Shown: positions 50,283 through 60,185 of the stretch, piece by piece
How the letters are laid out: each line of letters begins with the position of its first letter
How positions within the stretch are numbered: position 1 is the first letter of the stretch
From: an uncultured Pelagibacteraceae bacterium
GTDB lineage: Bacteria > Pseudomonadota > Alphaproteobacteria > Pelagibacterales > Pelagibacteraceae
Length of the DNA stretch: 60,951 nt
Direction of reading: 5' to 3'
Assembly: GCA_902624635.1 (NCBI GenBank)
Contig: CACNYD010000004.1
Span: forward strand, 1-60,951
Program-made: the position numbers and the translations under genes
The notes under the pieces: generated by a model
Database searches by the model: none
Told to the model about the DNA's origin: nothing
Seen by the model: only the letters and a program-made list of their open reading frames with translations

Positions 50283-51660
50283 TTTCTTCAGTCATTTTTT
50301 TTGCATCAGCAAATAACATTAATGTGTTATCTCTATAAAAAAGATCATTATCTATTCCAGCATAACCTGGGGATAAACTTCTTTTTACAAATAAAACAGA
50401 CTTACTTTTTTCAACATCTAGTATAGGCATTCCATAAATTGGACTTTGAGGGTCTGATTTAGCAACAGGATTGGTTACATCATTTGCACCAATTACGTAC
50501 GCAACGTCACAATTCGCAAAGTCATTGTTAATTTCCTCTAACTCAAATACTTCGTCATAAGGAACGTTTGCTTCTGCAAGTAAAACATTCATGTGTCCAG
50601 GCATTCTGCCTGCAACAGGATGAATAGCGTAAGAAACTTTTACCCCATTTTTTTTTAGTGCATCAACCATTTCTCTTAATGCATGTTGTGCTTGTGCTAC
50701 AGCCATTCCATAACCTGGAACAATTATAACTGATGACGCATTTTTCATCAAAAAAGCAGCATCATCTGCATTACCATTTTTTACAGGTTTCTGCTCTTTT
50801 GTTTGGGAATTAGAGGTTTGGTCTGTCGCCCCCCATCCACCAAGTATTACATTAAAAAATGATCTATTCATTCCTTTGCACATTATATATGAAAGTATCG
50901 CACCAGAGGACCCCACTAGAGCACCTGTTATAATCAAAGCACTATTCTCTAAAGTAAAACCAATACCAGCTGCTGCCCAACCTGAGTATGAATTTAGCAT
51001 AGAAATTACAACCGGCATGTCTGCGCCCCCAATTGGGATAATTAATAACACGCCTATTAAAAAAGAAATTATTACTATTGACCAAAATATATTAGATAAT
51101 TGTGATCTGCATAAATAATAAATTAAAAATATTATAATTATTCCTAAAAATAAATTGACTAAATGTTGGCCCTTAAATGTTATTGGTGCGCCAGACATAA
51201 TTCCTCTAAGCTTTAAAAAAGCTATTATCGACCCTGAAAAAGTAATTGCTCCAATCGCCGCCCCCAAAGACATCTCAATTAAACTAGCAAGTTTAATATC
51301 TCCTGGACTTCCAAGATTAAATACTTCTGGTTGTAAGAAAGCAGATATTGCCACAAATACAGCTGCAAGACCCACAAGACTATGAAATCCAGCTACTAGT
51401 TCTGGCATTGCTGTCATAGGTATTTTAAATGCTATGAATGCACCTACCGAACCTCCGATTAATAAAAAAATTAATACATATATAAAACCTGTGCCAAAAT
51501 TTCCAACTGACAAAAAAGTGACCAGAATTGCAATGGTCATTCCTGTAATACCAAAATAATTACCTTGTCTTGAGGTTTCAGGTGAGGAAAGGCCTCTTAA
51601 AGCTAAAATAAATAATATTCCTGAAACTAGATAAAATAATGCTAAAAGATTGGCTGACAT
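50266..51660 (-). CDS. pntB: NAD(P) transhydrogenase subunit beta
   Basis: 464 residues: about nine membrane helices (1-265) forming the proton channel, then the NADP-binding dIII domain with VIIVPGYGMAVAQAQH, AIHPVAGRMPGHMNVLLAEA and YVIGANDVTNPVA. It uses proton-motive force to drive hydride transfer from NADH to NADP+. Follows pntAB after 2 bases. Confidence 0.98.
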   Translation of the reverse strand: MSANLLALFYLVSGILFILALRGLSSPETSRQGNYFGITGMTIAILVTFLSVGNFGTGFIYVLIFLLIGGSVGAFIAFKIPMTAMPELVAGFHSLVGLAAVFVAISAFLQPEVFNLGSPGDIKLASLIEMSLGAAIGAITFSGSIIAFLKLRGIMSGAPITFKGQHLVNLFLGIIIIFLIYYLCRSQLSNIFWSIVIISFLIGVLLIIPIGGADMPVVISMLNSYSGWAAAGIGFTLENSALIITGALVGSSGAILSYIMCKGMNRSFFNVILGGWGATDQTSNSQTKEQKPVKNGNADDAAFLMKNASSVIIVPGYGMAVAQAQHALREMVDALKKNGVKVSYAIHPVAGRMPGHMNVLLAEANVPYDEVFELEEINNDFANCDVAYVIGANDVTNPVAKSDPQSPIYGMPILDVEKSKSVLFVKRSLSPGYAGIDNDLFYRDNTLMLFADAKKMTEEIVKSL

Positions 51661-51662
51661 AA

Positions 51663-51965
51663 TTATTTCTTTTTCTTTTTATACATTTGCAACATTCTTT
51701 GAGTTACAAGAAAGCCACCAAAAATATTTACGGCTGCTAATATAATTGCAAGAAAACCAAAAATATTTGATGTTTCAAAAACACTTCCTGAAGAATCAGC
51801 TAATGCAGCTATAATTGCTCCAACGATAATTACAGATGAAATAGCGTTTGTTACTGACATTAAAGGTGTGTGTAATGAAGGTGTAACACTCCATACAACA
51901 TAATAACCAACAAATATTGATAAGATAAATATACTTAGCCTAAATATAAAAGGATCTATTTCCAT
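51663..51965 (-). CDS. pntAB: NAD(P) transhydrogenase subunit alpha, membrane part
   Basis: 100 residues, three membrane helices after a short N-terminus; HTPLMSVTNAISSVIIVGAI is the conserved dII core. It is the separate membrane piece of the alpha chain in three-gene (Rhodospirillum-type) transhydrogenases. It overlaps pntAA by one base and sits directly before pntB. Confidence 0.97.
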   Translation of the reverse strand: MEIDPFIFRLSIFILSIFVGYYVVWSVTPSLHTPLMSVTNAISSVIIVGAIIAALADSSGSVFETSNIFGFLAIILAAVNIFGGFLVTQRMLQMYKKKKK

Positions 51966-53050
51966 TATTTTATTTTTGTTTTGTTAATTATTTCATCCTC
52001 TAAATTAATATTAAATGAATTATTTTCTTTATCATATAAATTATTTATAAAATTAAACATATTTTTAGCATAAAGATTTGAAGCTGATATAGGTAACTTG
52101 TTGAGAATATTCGCCTCACCCATAATCTTCACTCCATTAGAATCTACTATACTGTTTGCCTTGGTAAGTTCTGAGTTACCACCTTGTGATGCTGCTAAAT
52201 CATAAATGACTGAACCACTTGTCATTACATCAATCATATCTTTTTTTATAATAATAGGAGCCTTTTTTCCAGGTATTAAGGCAGTACAAACGACAATATC
52301 AATTTTTTTTAAAGTTTCTCTTAAAAGATCCTCTTGTTTTTGTTTAAATTCGTCTGAAGTTTCTTTTGCATATCCTCCCTCAGTTTCAAGATTTTCTGAG
52401 CCCTCAACTGTTAAAAATTTTCCTCCTAAACTTTCAACCTGTTCCTTTGAGGCCATTCTAACATCAGTAGCATAAACTATTGCACCCATTCTTTTAGCTG
52501 TAGCAATAGCTTGGAGACCAGCAACTCCTGCACCAACAATCAAAACTTTAGCAGCTGAAATTGTTCCAGCTGCGGTCATCATCATTGGTATCGCTTTCTG
52601 AAAATAAGCAAATGAGTCGATTACTGCCTTATATCCAGCTAGATTTGCTTGAGAAGATAAAATATCCATAGATTGTGCCCTTGTTATTCTTGGTAAAAGT
52701 TCAAGAGAAAAACATTTGATACTTTTTTTTGTTATTTCACCTAATTTTTTTTCATTATTGTAAGGATCCAAAACTCCAACTAAAATTTGGTCTTTTTTTA
52801 ATTTATCTAAGTTTTCATTACTTGGAATATTCATTTGTAAAATAGCATCAGCATTTGAGATAGTTTCATTGATTGATTTGATGCTTGCTCCCTCTGTTTC
52901 ATAGTTCTTATCACTTATCCCTAAATGAATTGCGTAATCTTTACTTAAATGAACTTCTAGACCTAATGATTTATATTTTTTGACTATATCTGGAGTTATG
53001 GCAACTCTTTGCTCTAGATTTAAATTTTCAGTTATTGAACCTATTATCAT
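51965..53050 (-). CDS. pntAA: NAD(P) transhydrogenase subunit alpha, NAD-binding part
   Basis: 361 residues, soluble dI domain related to alanine dehydrogenase. N-terminal NLEQRVAITPDIVKKY, the RITRAQSMDILSSQANLAGY segment and the Rossmann loop VLIVGAGVAGLQAIATAKRMGA are clear. It follows the small oxidase subunit gene by one base, so the four are one transcript. Confidence 0.98.
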   Translation of the reverse strand: MIIGSITENLNLEQRVAITPDIVKKYKSLGLEVHLSKDYAIHLGISDKNYETEGASIKSINETISNADAILQMNIPSNENLDKLKKDQILVGVLDPYNNEKKLGEITKKSIKCFSLELLPRITRAQSMDILSSQANLAGYKAVIDSFAYFQKAIPMMMTAAGTISAAKVLIVGAGVAGLQAIATAKRMGAIVYATDVRMASKEQVESLGGKFLTVEGSENLETEGGYAKETSDEFKQKQEDLLRETLKKIDIVVCTALIPGKKAPIIIKKDMIDVMTSGSVIYDLAASQGGNSELTKANSIVDSNGVKIMGEANILNKLPISASNLYAKNMFNFINNLYDKENNSFNINLEDEIINKTKIK

Positions 53051-53051
53051 A

Positions 53052-53162
53052 TTATAAAAGAAATATTGCCATTAAAGCCAAAACAATGATTACGATTGTA
53101 GTTCCCCAAAGAACAAACTTTGTAAAATTAATCCATGTTTTTTTATGGTTTTCGTTGTCCAT
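53052..53162 (-). CDS. Small aa3-type cytochrome c oxidase subunit IV-like membrane protein
   Basis: 36 residues with a charged, His-containing N-terminus (MDNENHKKTWINFTKFVLWG) and one membrane helix (TTIVIIVLALMAIFLL). The pattern of a short polar head, K-T-W-x-x-F and a single C-terminal helix matches the alphaproteobacterial aa3 oxidase subunit IV family. In other alphaproteobacteria this gene also stands just upstream of pntA, which supports the call. It starts 5 bases after rpmJ and ends 1 base before pntAA. Too short for ordinary ORF cut-offs. Confidence 0.75.
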   Translation of the reverse strand: MDNENHKKTWINFTKFVLWGTTIVIIVLALMAIFLL

Positions 53163-53167
53163 AAAAA

Positions 53168-53293
53168 CTATTTTTGTCTTGCTTTAAATTTTGGATTTTT
53201 TTTATTTATTATGTAAATTCTGCCTCTACGCCTTACTAATTTAGAATCTAAATCTCTTTTTTTTAATGATTTCAGTGAGCTGGCTATTTTCAT
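53168..53293 (-). CDS. rpmJ: 50S ribosomal protein L36 (second, zinc-free type)
   Basis: 41 residues. [17 protein letters not shown], then [16 protein letters not shown] and a basic tail match bL36 of the longer YkgO-like type without the zinc cysteines. Its ATG overlaps the epimerase stop (ATGA, 53290-53293). Like L31 in this window it lacks zinc ligands. Too short for ordinary ORF cut-offs. Confidence 0.93.
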   Translation of the reverse strand: MKIASSLKSLKKRDLDSKLVRRRGRIYIINKKNPKFKARQK

Positions 53294-54180
53294 AATTTTA
53301 TTTGAGACTTAATAAAGGAATTTATGTAATCTTTCAAATATATTTTTCCAAATCTCTTATAAACCTTGTTTGAAAAGGAGATATTAGTCAAGGCTGAAGC
53401 GTATCTTTCACCATCTCTTTTGGGTAAATATGATATTTTGGTCCTGAACATCTTGGCTACTTCTAAAATTGAGTAACTTTTTTTGTCTGAGATTGAGTAA
53501 TGTCTACATTTATTTTGTTTCCAAGCAAAAAAACATGTTTCTACAGTATCATATATATGAGTAAATCTCCTTGTTTGTGATCCTGGCAAAACAACCGTTA
53601 ATGGTTTTTTTTTAATGTATTGATTTTCAAAAATACCAATTACCGTAGCCATATCACCCTCGCAAATTTGCTTCGGTCCATATACATTATAAAAGTAAAT
53701 TACTTCATACTTAAAACCAAACCATTTTTTTAGATTATTTAAGAGTTCTAAATTTTTTGATTTTGTAAAAGCATATGGAGATAAATTTTTATCTGCACCT
53801 TTATTTCCAATTGTAGCAGAAGTAGCTGAGTAAATTAACTTTATTTTATTATCTAGACAAAACTTAAATACTTCTTTTGTGCCTATGGTATTTGAATTAT
53901 AACATTGATCAAATTTCAAAAAACTTTGATAAATTCTCGCAAACTCACCAAAATGAAATATTGAATTAATTTTTTTTTTATATCTTTTTAAAATAAAATT
54001 TATATTTTTAGTGTCTCCAACTATATAACTAACTCTTCTATTCTTTATGTGGTTTTTTTTACTACCACTAGAATAATTATCTATGCTAATTATTTCAAAT
54101 TTAGTTTTATCTATGAAAAATTCAATGAGATTTGATCCAACAAACCCAGCACCTCCAGTTACGACAATTATTTTTTTCAT
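53290..54180 (-). CDS. NAD-dependent sugar epimerase/dehydratase (GalE-like SDR)
   Basis: Extended SDR protein of 296 residues. NAD-binding [14 protein letters not shown], the active-site pair YAFTK (Tyr and Lys), NVYGPKQ and FTHIYDTVE point to the UDP-glucose/UDP-glucuronate epimerase group. The substrate is not readable. It starts 12 bases after the 5S rRNA gene with no terminator between and no clear Shine-Dalgarno, and its stop overlaps the rpmJ start. Function fits the polysaccharide genes on the other side of the 5S gene. Confidence 0.85.
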   Translation of the reverse strand: MKKIIVVTGGAGFVGSNLIEFFIDKTKFEIISIDNYSSGSKKNHIKNRRVSYIVGDTKNINFILKRYKKKINSIFHFGEFARIYQSFLKFDQCYNSNTIGTKEVFKFCLDNKIKLIYSATSATIGNKGADKNLSPYAFTKSKNLELLNNLKKWFGFKYEVIYFYNVYGPKQICEGDMATVIGIFENQYIKKKPLTVVLPGSQTRRFTHIYDTVETCFFAWKQNKCRHYSISDKKSYSILEVAKMFRTKISYLPKRDGERYASALTNISFSNKVYKRFGKIYLKDYINSFIKSQIKL

Positions 54181-54192
54181 TTGGATTTGTTA

Positions 54193-54308
54193 GCCTGGCA
54201 ACACCCTACTCTTCCATGTCTTAAGACAAAGTACCATCGGCGCAGAAAGGCTTGACTTCCGAGTTCGGAATGGGATCGGGTATGACACTTTCGCAATAAT
54301 CACCAGGC
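54193..54308 (-). rRNA. rrf: 5S ribosomal RNA (orphan, unlinked to 16S/23S)
   Basis: 116 bases on the minus strand. The terminal helix GCCTGG/CCAGGC closes it. The conserved core CGATCCCATTCCGAACTCGG, GCGCCGATGGTACT and GAAGAGTAGG are intact. No 23S gene lies within at least 6.6 kb upstream; instead GDP-fucose genes precede it. Ends are good to within about two bases. Confidence 0.96.
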
Positions 54309-54313
54309 AATCC

Positions 54314-54341
54314 CTTATACAAAATATTAATTAAAAGTAAA
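54314..54341 (-). promoter_or_regulatory. Candidate dedicated promoter for 5S rRNA
   Basis: On the minus strand TTTACT (54336-54341) and TATAAG (54314-54319) are 16 bases apart. TATAAG ends 5 bases before the mature 5S 5' end, so transcription would begin at or next to it. This is what an unlinked 5S gene would need. Confidence 0.45.
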
Positions 54342-54360
54342 TAATAAATAAAGATTAATT

Positions 54361-55302
54361 CTATTGCTTTTGACTATATTTATACTCATGATATGTTTTT
54401 AATATAGCTTCTTTTATTGACGTTTTGGCTGTCCAGCCATATTTTTTTGCTAAACTAACATCTAACACTTTTCTAGGTGTACCGTTTGGTTTTAATTTAT
54501 CATAAACAATCTTAATTTTTCTTTTGGGCAATAATATTCTTAAAAATAAGCTTACATATTCTTTTATTCTAAAGTCTTTACCGGTTCCAATATTTATTAG
54601 ACTATGTTTAGTTTTTTTATTCATAAAAAATATACAAGCATCTGCGATATCTTCAGAATAAATTATTTCCCTTCTTGGTGACCCATCACCCCAAATTTTG
54701 ATGGTATCACTATTGCTTTTTTCAATTTGATAAATCTTTCTCAACAATGCAGGTATAAAATGACTATTTAATCTATGATAATTATCGTTTTGACCAAAAG
54801 TATTTGTTGGCATTAAACATTTATAGTTTGTTTTATATTGTAAGTTGTAACTTTGACACATTTTAATTCCTGCAATTTTTGCTATTGCATATGCATCATT
54901 AGTTTCTTCCAGTTTTCCTGATAAAAAATAATTTTCTTTAATTGGTTGCTTACAAAGCTTTGGATAAATACAACTAGACCCCAAAAAAATAAGGTTTTTT
55001 ATATTTGCTTTATAAGCTCCATGAATAATATTTGTTTGTATCATTAAATTCTCATAAATATAATCTGCCTTAAATTTTTTATTTGAATAAATTCCACCTA
55101 CTTTAGCAGCAGCTAAAAAAATGCATTTAGGTTTTTTTTTTTTTAAAAAGGATGTTACTTTTTCTTGAGAAATTAAATCTAATTTTTTTTTTTCAACAGT
55201 AATTATATTTTTATATCCTTTGCGTTTAAGTTTTTTAAGTATTGCACTACCTACTAGACCTTTATGTCCTGCAACAAAAATCTTATCAGTTTTTTTTATC
55301 AT
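54361..55302 (-). CDS. fcl: GDP-L-fucose synthase
   Basis: Epimerase-reductase acting on GDP-4-keto-6-deoxymannose, 313 residues. NADP loop [37 protein letters not shown] (catalytic Tyr/Lys) and [11 protein letters not shown] are typical. Its start overlaps the end of gmd by 17 bases, and the pair would make GDP-L-fucose from GDP-mannose for surface polysaccharide. Confidence 0.95.
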   Translation of the reverse strand: MIKKTDKIFVAGHKGLVGSAILKKLKRKGYKNIITVEKKKLDLISQEKVTSFLKKKKPKCIFLAAAKVGGIYSNKKFKADYIYENLMIQTNIIHGAYKANIKNLIFLGSSCIYPKLCKQPIKENYFLSGKLEETNDAYAIAKIAGIKMCQSYNLQYKTNYKCLMPTNTFGQNDNYHRLNSHFIPALLRKIYQIEKSNSDTIKIWGDGSPRREIIYSEDIADACIFFMNKKTKHSLINIGTGKDFRIKEYVSLFLRILLPKRKIKIVYDKLKPNGTPRKVLDVSLAKKYGWTAKTSIKEAILKTYHEYKYSQKQ

Positions 55303-56344
55303 TTTTCAATGAATTTAGTTCCTCATAAACCATTTCTTTAATCATGGATTTAACATTATATTTTGGTTTCCACTTAAGTTCTCTTCTAGCTTTTCTAGAG
55401 TTACCTAACAATGTATCAACCTCTAAAGGTCTAAAATAATTTTTGTCTATACTGATTATTTTGTTTTTTGTCCCTTTAATATAACATCTAGAAGAAAGTT
55501 CTTTGCCTTTCCATAAATAATCAATTTCTAATTCTCTTAAAACTAAATTTACAAATTCTTTTACAGTGAGTTGAACACCTGTTGCTATAACAAAATCATC
55601 AGGTTCTTTTTTTTGAAGGATTTTCCACATTGCAATTGCGTAATCTTTTGCGTGACCCCAATCTCTTTTTGCCTCTAAATTTCCCAAATATAAAGTTTTT
55701 TGTAATCCTTTTTTTATTCTACACAAACCGTTTACAATTTTTTTTGTGACAAATGTACCTCCTCTTCTTGGGCTTTCATGATTAAATAAAATTCCATTAC
55801 AAGCAAATATCTTATATGCTTCTCTATAATTTACAGTGATCCAGTGAGCATAAACTTTTGCAACACCATAAGGACTTCTTGGATAAAATGGTGTTTTTTC
55901 ATTTTGTGGTGACTCAAATACTCTTCCATACATTTCAGAAGTTCCAGCTTGATAAAATTTTGTTTTTTTATGTAATTTGTGGAATCTAATAGCCTCTAAT
56001 ATTCTTAATGAACCTAAAGCGTCACAATTAGCTGTATATTCAGGAACTTCAAATGAGACTGCCACATGTGATTGTGCAGCTAGGTTATAAATCTCATCAG
56101 GTAAAACTTTTTTAATCAAAGATGAAACTGAAATAGAGTCTGTCACATCTCCGTAATGCAAAATAAAGTTTCTTTTGTTTACATGTGGGTCTTGATATAA
56201 ATGGTCAATTCTTGAAGTATTAAACGATGACGATCTTCTAATTACCCCATGCACATTATATTTTTTTTTTAGTAATAATTCACTTAAATAAGATCCATCC
56301 TGACCTGTAATTCCAAAAATTAAAGCTGTTTTTTTTTTTATCAT
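55286..56344 (-). CDS. gmd: GDP-mannose 4,6-dehydratase
   Basis: 352 residues. [64 protein letters not shown] (Tyr/Lys) and [17 protein letters not shown] are all diagnostic. Forms GDP-4-keto-6-deoxymannose, which fcl converts to GDP-fucose; other 6-deoxyhexoses could also be drawn from it. Confidence 0.97.
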   Translation of the reverse strand: MIKKKTALIFGITGQDGSYLSELLLKKKYNVHGVIRRSSSFNTSRIDHLYQDPHVNKRNFILHYGDVTDSISVSSLIKKVLPDEIYNLAAQSHVAVSFEVPEYTANCDALGSLRILEAIRFHKLHKKTKFYQAGTSEMYGRVFESPQNEKTPFYPRSPYGVAKVYAHWITVNYREAYKIFACNGILFNHESPRRGGTFVTKKIVNGLCRIKKGLQKTLYLGNLEAKRDWGHAKDYAIAMWKILQKKEPDDFVIATGVQLTVKEFVNLVLRELEIDYLWKGKELSSRCYIKGTKNKIISIDKNYFRPLEVDTLLGNSRKARRELKWKPKYNVKSMIKEMVYEELNSLKNDKKN

Positions 56345-56386
56345 AATTTAATAATTTGTGATGACTAATATATAGTAAGATATAAG

Positions 56387-57133
56387 TCAAAATTTAAAAT
56401 CATCTTTAAAAAATTTATTCATATATACGTATTCAAAGGTTTTTCTAAATGGCATTTTTGCCTTATGTATCCTTAAAAAATTATTTTCATTTAATAATTG
56501 ATTAATATGGGAAAAATTATAATTTTTCTTAATCATATCATCATAATGATGTTCGAATAAAATAAGTTTAATTTTTTTTAAATTTCTAGTTGTTCCTTTT
56601 AAAATTTCAAATTCAAAACCCTCGGTATCTATCTTGATGAGATCAATTAAATCTATTTTGTTTGTCTCTATATATCTATCAAGAGTATTAATATTAATTT
56701 GTATCTCAGTATAAGGTTTTTTTTTCCTATTAAAAAAATTTACCCATGCAAATTTCTTTTTAAAATATTTTGAGTTTTCGTTAATCTGACTTAAAGTAGA
56801 TGACGAACTTTCATCAAAATGTTTTAATTTTTTTCTTTCAATTGAAGAGCCTAGAGCCATATTTTCTAATTGGATAATGGATTTTGAAAATTTTTTTTTT
56901 AATCTTACCTCCTTGTTCTTTAAATTATTAAAATTAATTGGACTTGCCTCAAAAGATATAATTTTATTTATTTTAAAATTATTCAAAAAAAAGTTTATTG
57001 ACTCACCTTTGTGTGCCCCAATATCTAGCACTAAGTTTAAATCATTAAAAATAATCTTTTTAAGAAATGCTAATAATCTTAATTTATGAAAAAAATCAAA
57101 AAAACTTAAAACTAAAATTATAATATTTTTCAT
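56387..57133 (-). CDS. FkbM-family methyltransferase
   Basis: 248 residues. SAM-binding motif LVLDIGAHKGESINFF (about 36-51) and the family's LIDLIKIDTEGFEFEILKG and LILFEHHYDDM segments identify an FkbM methyltransferase. A short hydrophobic N-terminus precedes it. Such enzymes often O-methylate sugars in polysaccharide clusters, which fits the neighbours. It starts 2 bases after the large membrane protein gene; its specific target is unknown. Confidence 0.88.
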   Translation of the reverse strand: MKNIIILVLSFFDFFHKLRLLAFLKKIIFNDLNLVLDIGAHKGESINFFLNNFKINKIISFEASPINFNNLKNKEVRLKKKFSKSIIQLENMALGSSIERKKLKHFDESSSSTLSQINENSKYFKKKFAWVNFFNRKKKPYTEIQININTLDRYIETNKIDLIDLIKIDTEGFEFEILKGTTRNLKKIKLILFEHHYDDMIKKNYNFSHINQLLNENNFLRIHKAKMPFRKTFEYVYMNKFFKDDFKF

Positions 57134-57135
57134 AC

Positions 57136-58839
57136 TTAATTCTCAAAAATAAAAAAACCATATTTCATTTTTAACTTATTTTCTGAACAATCTTGAGTTT
57201 GTATACATTTATAATAGTTTGAGATTAATTTTTTTAGATTTTTATACTCATTAAAATACTCATTATCGACCTTATAATAAGCTTGTTTTAAGGGGTTATA
57301 TTTGTATAAGACATTTTCATTATAAATTCTGTTAATATTTCTTCCTAAAAAAATAGTGAAAGTTAAAATTACAAATATTGTTATTAATAATTTTAGATTC
57401 TTAACATTAATTTTTTTAGCCGATAAATAAATTGATATTGGTAGAAAAAAAATAATAGATATCAAATTATATCCACCATACCTTAAAGCAGGGTGATTAT
57501 AAAACCATTCAAAAAATAATACAAAAATTATAATGTAAAGAATTAGGTATTTTTTATTAATTTTTAATTTATCTTTATTTTCACTATTCATTTGAAAACT
57601 AACAAGAATAACAAGTGATAAAAAAATTATACCAAATAAAAAATCTGAGACTTTATTGAAAAAATATTTATCAATCCAATTGGACACCCAATTAAAATGC
57701 TTAATATAAATTTCTGGATTATCTACTCTAAATCCAGGAGCAGCTCCAGCTTTTGACCATTGTTGATACCACTGGTTCATTTGTTCAACTTGTTTGATTG
57801 GGATTGACCAGCTTAAATTATCGAAGCAAGTAATTTCAACTGGGTAAAGTAGGCAACCAGTACTGAAAAAATAAGAACTCAATATCAGTAAAAAAATTAA
57901 AAGATAAAAAAATAAATATCTACTTAAAAGTTTTTTAATTATTAAACCATGGGATTTAAATAATTGATAATAACTATAATAAACAGGTAAAAGTAATAAC
58001 AAATAAAGAATGTAAAAAGCCTTTAGTGAAATTATAAAAATAACTAACGTTAATATCTTAAGGTTTATTATATTATTGTAATTTTTCCTCTGTAAAGCAT
58101 CAATAATTTCTATTATTAATAACATTACTAATATTTGTGCTGACCTATCTGTGCCATGTTCACTTACTCTGTAAAAGAAAATGTTTATAAACATCAAAGA
58201 TAACAAAGAAAAAAGAATTATTACGTAAGGTTGGCTCAACTCTTTTTTAAATGATAAAATTTTACTCGAAAAGCTAATACCAATTTTTTTTAATAAAATT
58301 ATGTTTGCAAATATAAGAACAATTACAGAGGTAAAATTAAAAGAAAAATATTTAATTAAAGGAAGAAAAAAAAGAGAATTAATATAAAAAATAGAAGATG
58401 GGGTTCTAAATCCATGGTTAAATTGTCCAATTCCAATATTTAAGTCAAATTGTGTTAAGTTGTAAGTATAAACAAAATGATAATAGGGAAAATCGTCGTG
58501 ATTTTTAAATATCAATAAAGATATTAATGAAATACTAAAAATCACAATAAAAGATATAATTTCTTTTTTAAGAACATTTCTTGAGAGTTGTTTGATAAGC
58601 ATTATGAAACCAAATAGTCCAAGGATTAAGTAAATTGAATTAAAAATATAATCGTGAGGTAAAAAAAAATTGGTAAAGTAAGATATAAAAATACTAAATA
58701 CTAAGCCAAAAATACCAAGATAACCAAAGTTTGAAATTTGTGAGTCTTTACTAAAAATTTTTAAAAAAATTGTTCCATAACCAATTAAAGAAATTGATAC
58801 AAAAAAAAAGGTTGTGATGAGTATCAACAGGTTTGTCAT
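57136..58839 (-). CDS. Large polytopic membrane protein of a polysaccharide locus
   Basis: 567 residues with a dozen or so predicted membrane segments; not assigned to a known enzyme. After an early helix it carries HDDFPYYH (114-121), an acidic pair in an extracytoplasmic loop as in GT-C glycosyltransferases, followed by GIGQFNHGFRTPSS. The layout recalls LIC_10190-type membrane proteins. It may be a lipid-linked glycosyltransferase or polymerase. Isoleucine, leucine, phenylalanine and lysine richness follows the strong AT bias. Divergent from the O-antigen ligase-like gene across 87 bases. Confidence 0.7.
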   Translation of the reverse strand: MTNLLILITTFFFVSISLIGYGTIFLKIFSKDSQISNFGYLGIFGLVFSIFISYFTNFFLPHDYIFNSIYLILGLFGFIMLIKQLSRNVLKKEIISFIVIFSISLISLLIFKNHDDFPYYHFVYTYNLTQFDLNIGIGQFNHGFRTPSSIFYINSLFFLPLIKYFSFNFTSVIVLIFANIILLKKIGISFSSKILSFKKELSQPYVIILFSLLSLMFINIFFYRVSEHGTDRSAQILVMLLIIEIIDALQRKNYNNIINLKILTLVIFIISLKAFYILYLLLLLPVYYSYYQLFKSHGLIIKKLLSRYLFFYLLIFLLILSSYFFSTGCLLYPVEITCFDNLSWSIPIKQVEQMNQWYQQWSKAGAAPGFRVDNPEIYIKHFNWVSNWIDKYFFNKVSDFLFGIIFLSLVILVSFQMNSENKDKLKINKKYLILYIIIFVLFFEWFYNHPALRYGGYNLISIIFFLPISIYLSAKKINVKNLKLLITIFVILTFTIFLGRNINRIYNENVLYKYNPLKQAYYKVDNEYFNEYKNLKKLISNYYKCIQTQDCSENKLKMKYGFFIFEN

Positions 58840-58926
58840 TTAGTTATTTACAGATAAATGTTTTAAAGTTATATCCTCAATATTGATAATCTTAATATGA
58901 TATAAAAAAATTAACAAATCAAAAAA

Positions 58927-60183
58927 ATGTTATCAAATAGAATTTACGAAAATAATAATAAAACTGAGTATTTATGTTGTATATTATTATCTTTTCTTCC
59001 TATTATTTTTTTTTTCGGAAATGGTGCTGGTAATACGCTTGTTATTATTATTGATACATTGTTCTTGTATATACTTATTAAGAATAAACAATTAAATTTT
59101 TTAAACAATTCCCTTTTTTACTTATTAATAATTTTTTGGTTTATTTTGTTAGGAAATCTAATTTTTAGTATTAATTTTGAAAATTCCTTAGGTAGGAGTA
59201 TAGGTTTTATAAGATTTGTTTTTTTAGTTTTTGCAATCAAATTTTTTTTACAATTCGAAAAAAATAATTATAAAGATTTTATCTTAAAGTTTTGGTTTTT
59301 TTTTCTATCAATAATATCATTTGATATAATTTTTGAAGTGATTTTTGGATTTAATACACTTGGATTTTCATCATATATGCCTGGAAGATTATCCAGTTTT
59401 TTTAATCAAGAATTAAAAATTGGAAATCTTTATAGTTCGTTTTATCTAATCATTTTATCCTTTTTACTATATTTGAAATCTTCCAACTCTAAATTTGGTA
59501 AAGAGATTTTTAAAAATTATAGTTTTAATTATCTATTTTTTTTTATTTTATTCTTCATTTTAATAAGTTTTTTTATTGGTGAGAGATCTAATCTTATTAG
59601 GGTTGTTATAATGTCTGTATTATTTTTTTTTATAATTTCAAAAAACTGGATAAGCATATTAAAATTTTTAATAACATCTATTTTAGTCACAACAATATTT
59701 CTAATGTCTTCAAAAAATTATCATTGGAGATATTGGGATGCTTTTTTAAAACCTTTAATATCAAATCCAATAGAATTTGTTGATAAATCATATTATGGAT
59801 CTCATTATAAAACAGCCATTCAAGTTTTCAATAATCATAAATTATATGGTGTCGGTTTAAAGAATTATAGATTAGAGGTGCAGAAAGAAGAGTATCCTGA
59901 TCTATCATCAATCCATCCTCATCAAATACATTTTGAGGTGCTGGCTGAATTAGGTTCTATAGGATATCTATATTTTATTTTTTTTATGTTTGTGAGTGTT
60001 TTAAAGTCAATTAATTCTTATCGAAATAAAAAAGACTATTTTGTATTATCTGGTATGTTGTATGTTATAACAGTTTTATTACCCATCCTGCCAAGCGGGA
60101 GCTTTTTTACAAGTTTTGGCGCTACAGTATTTTGGGTGAATTATGCTCTTATGACCTCAAACATCGCAAGTGATCTTAAATAA
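58927..60183 (+). CDS. O-antigen ligase / Wzy polymerase-like membrane protein
   Basis: 418 residues, about ten to eleven membrane helices. A large periplasmic loop ends with SIHPHQIHFEVLAELGSIGY, the HPHN-like motif of the O-antigen ligase (WaaL/Wzy_C) family, and GERSNLIR before it also fits. It would join or polymerise polysaccharide units on the periplasmic side. Whether ligase or polymerase cannot be told. A GT2 gene follows after 2 bases. Confidence 0.85.
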   Translation: MLSNRIYENNNKTEYLCCILLSFLPIIFFFGNGAGNTLVIIIDTLFLYILIKNKQLNFLNNSLFYLLIIFWFILLGNLIFSINFENSLGRSIGFIRFVFLVFAIKFFLQFEKNNYKDFILKFWFFFLSIISFDIIFEVIFGFNTLGFSSYMPGRLSSFFNQELKIGNLYSSFYLIILSFLLYLKSSNSKFGKEIFKNYSFNYLFFFILFFILISFFIGERSNLIRVVIMSVLFFFIISKNWISILKFLITSILVTTIFLMSSKNYHWRYWDAFLKPLISNPIEFVDKSYYGSHYKTAIQVFNNHKLYGVGLKNYRLEVQKEEYPDLSSIHPHQIHFEVLAELGSIGYLYFIFFMFVSVLKSINSYRNKKDYFVLSGMLYVITVLLPILPSGSFFTSFGATVFWVNYALMTSNIASDLK

Positions 60184-60185
60184 AT

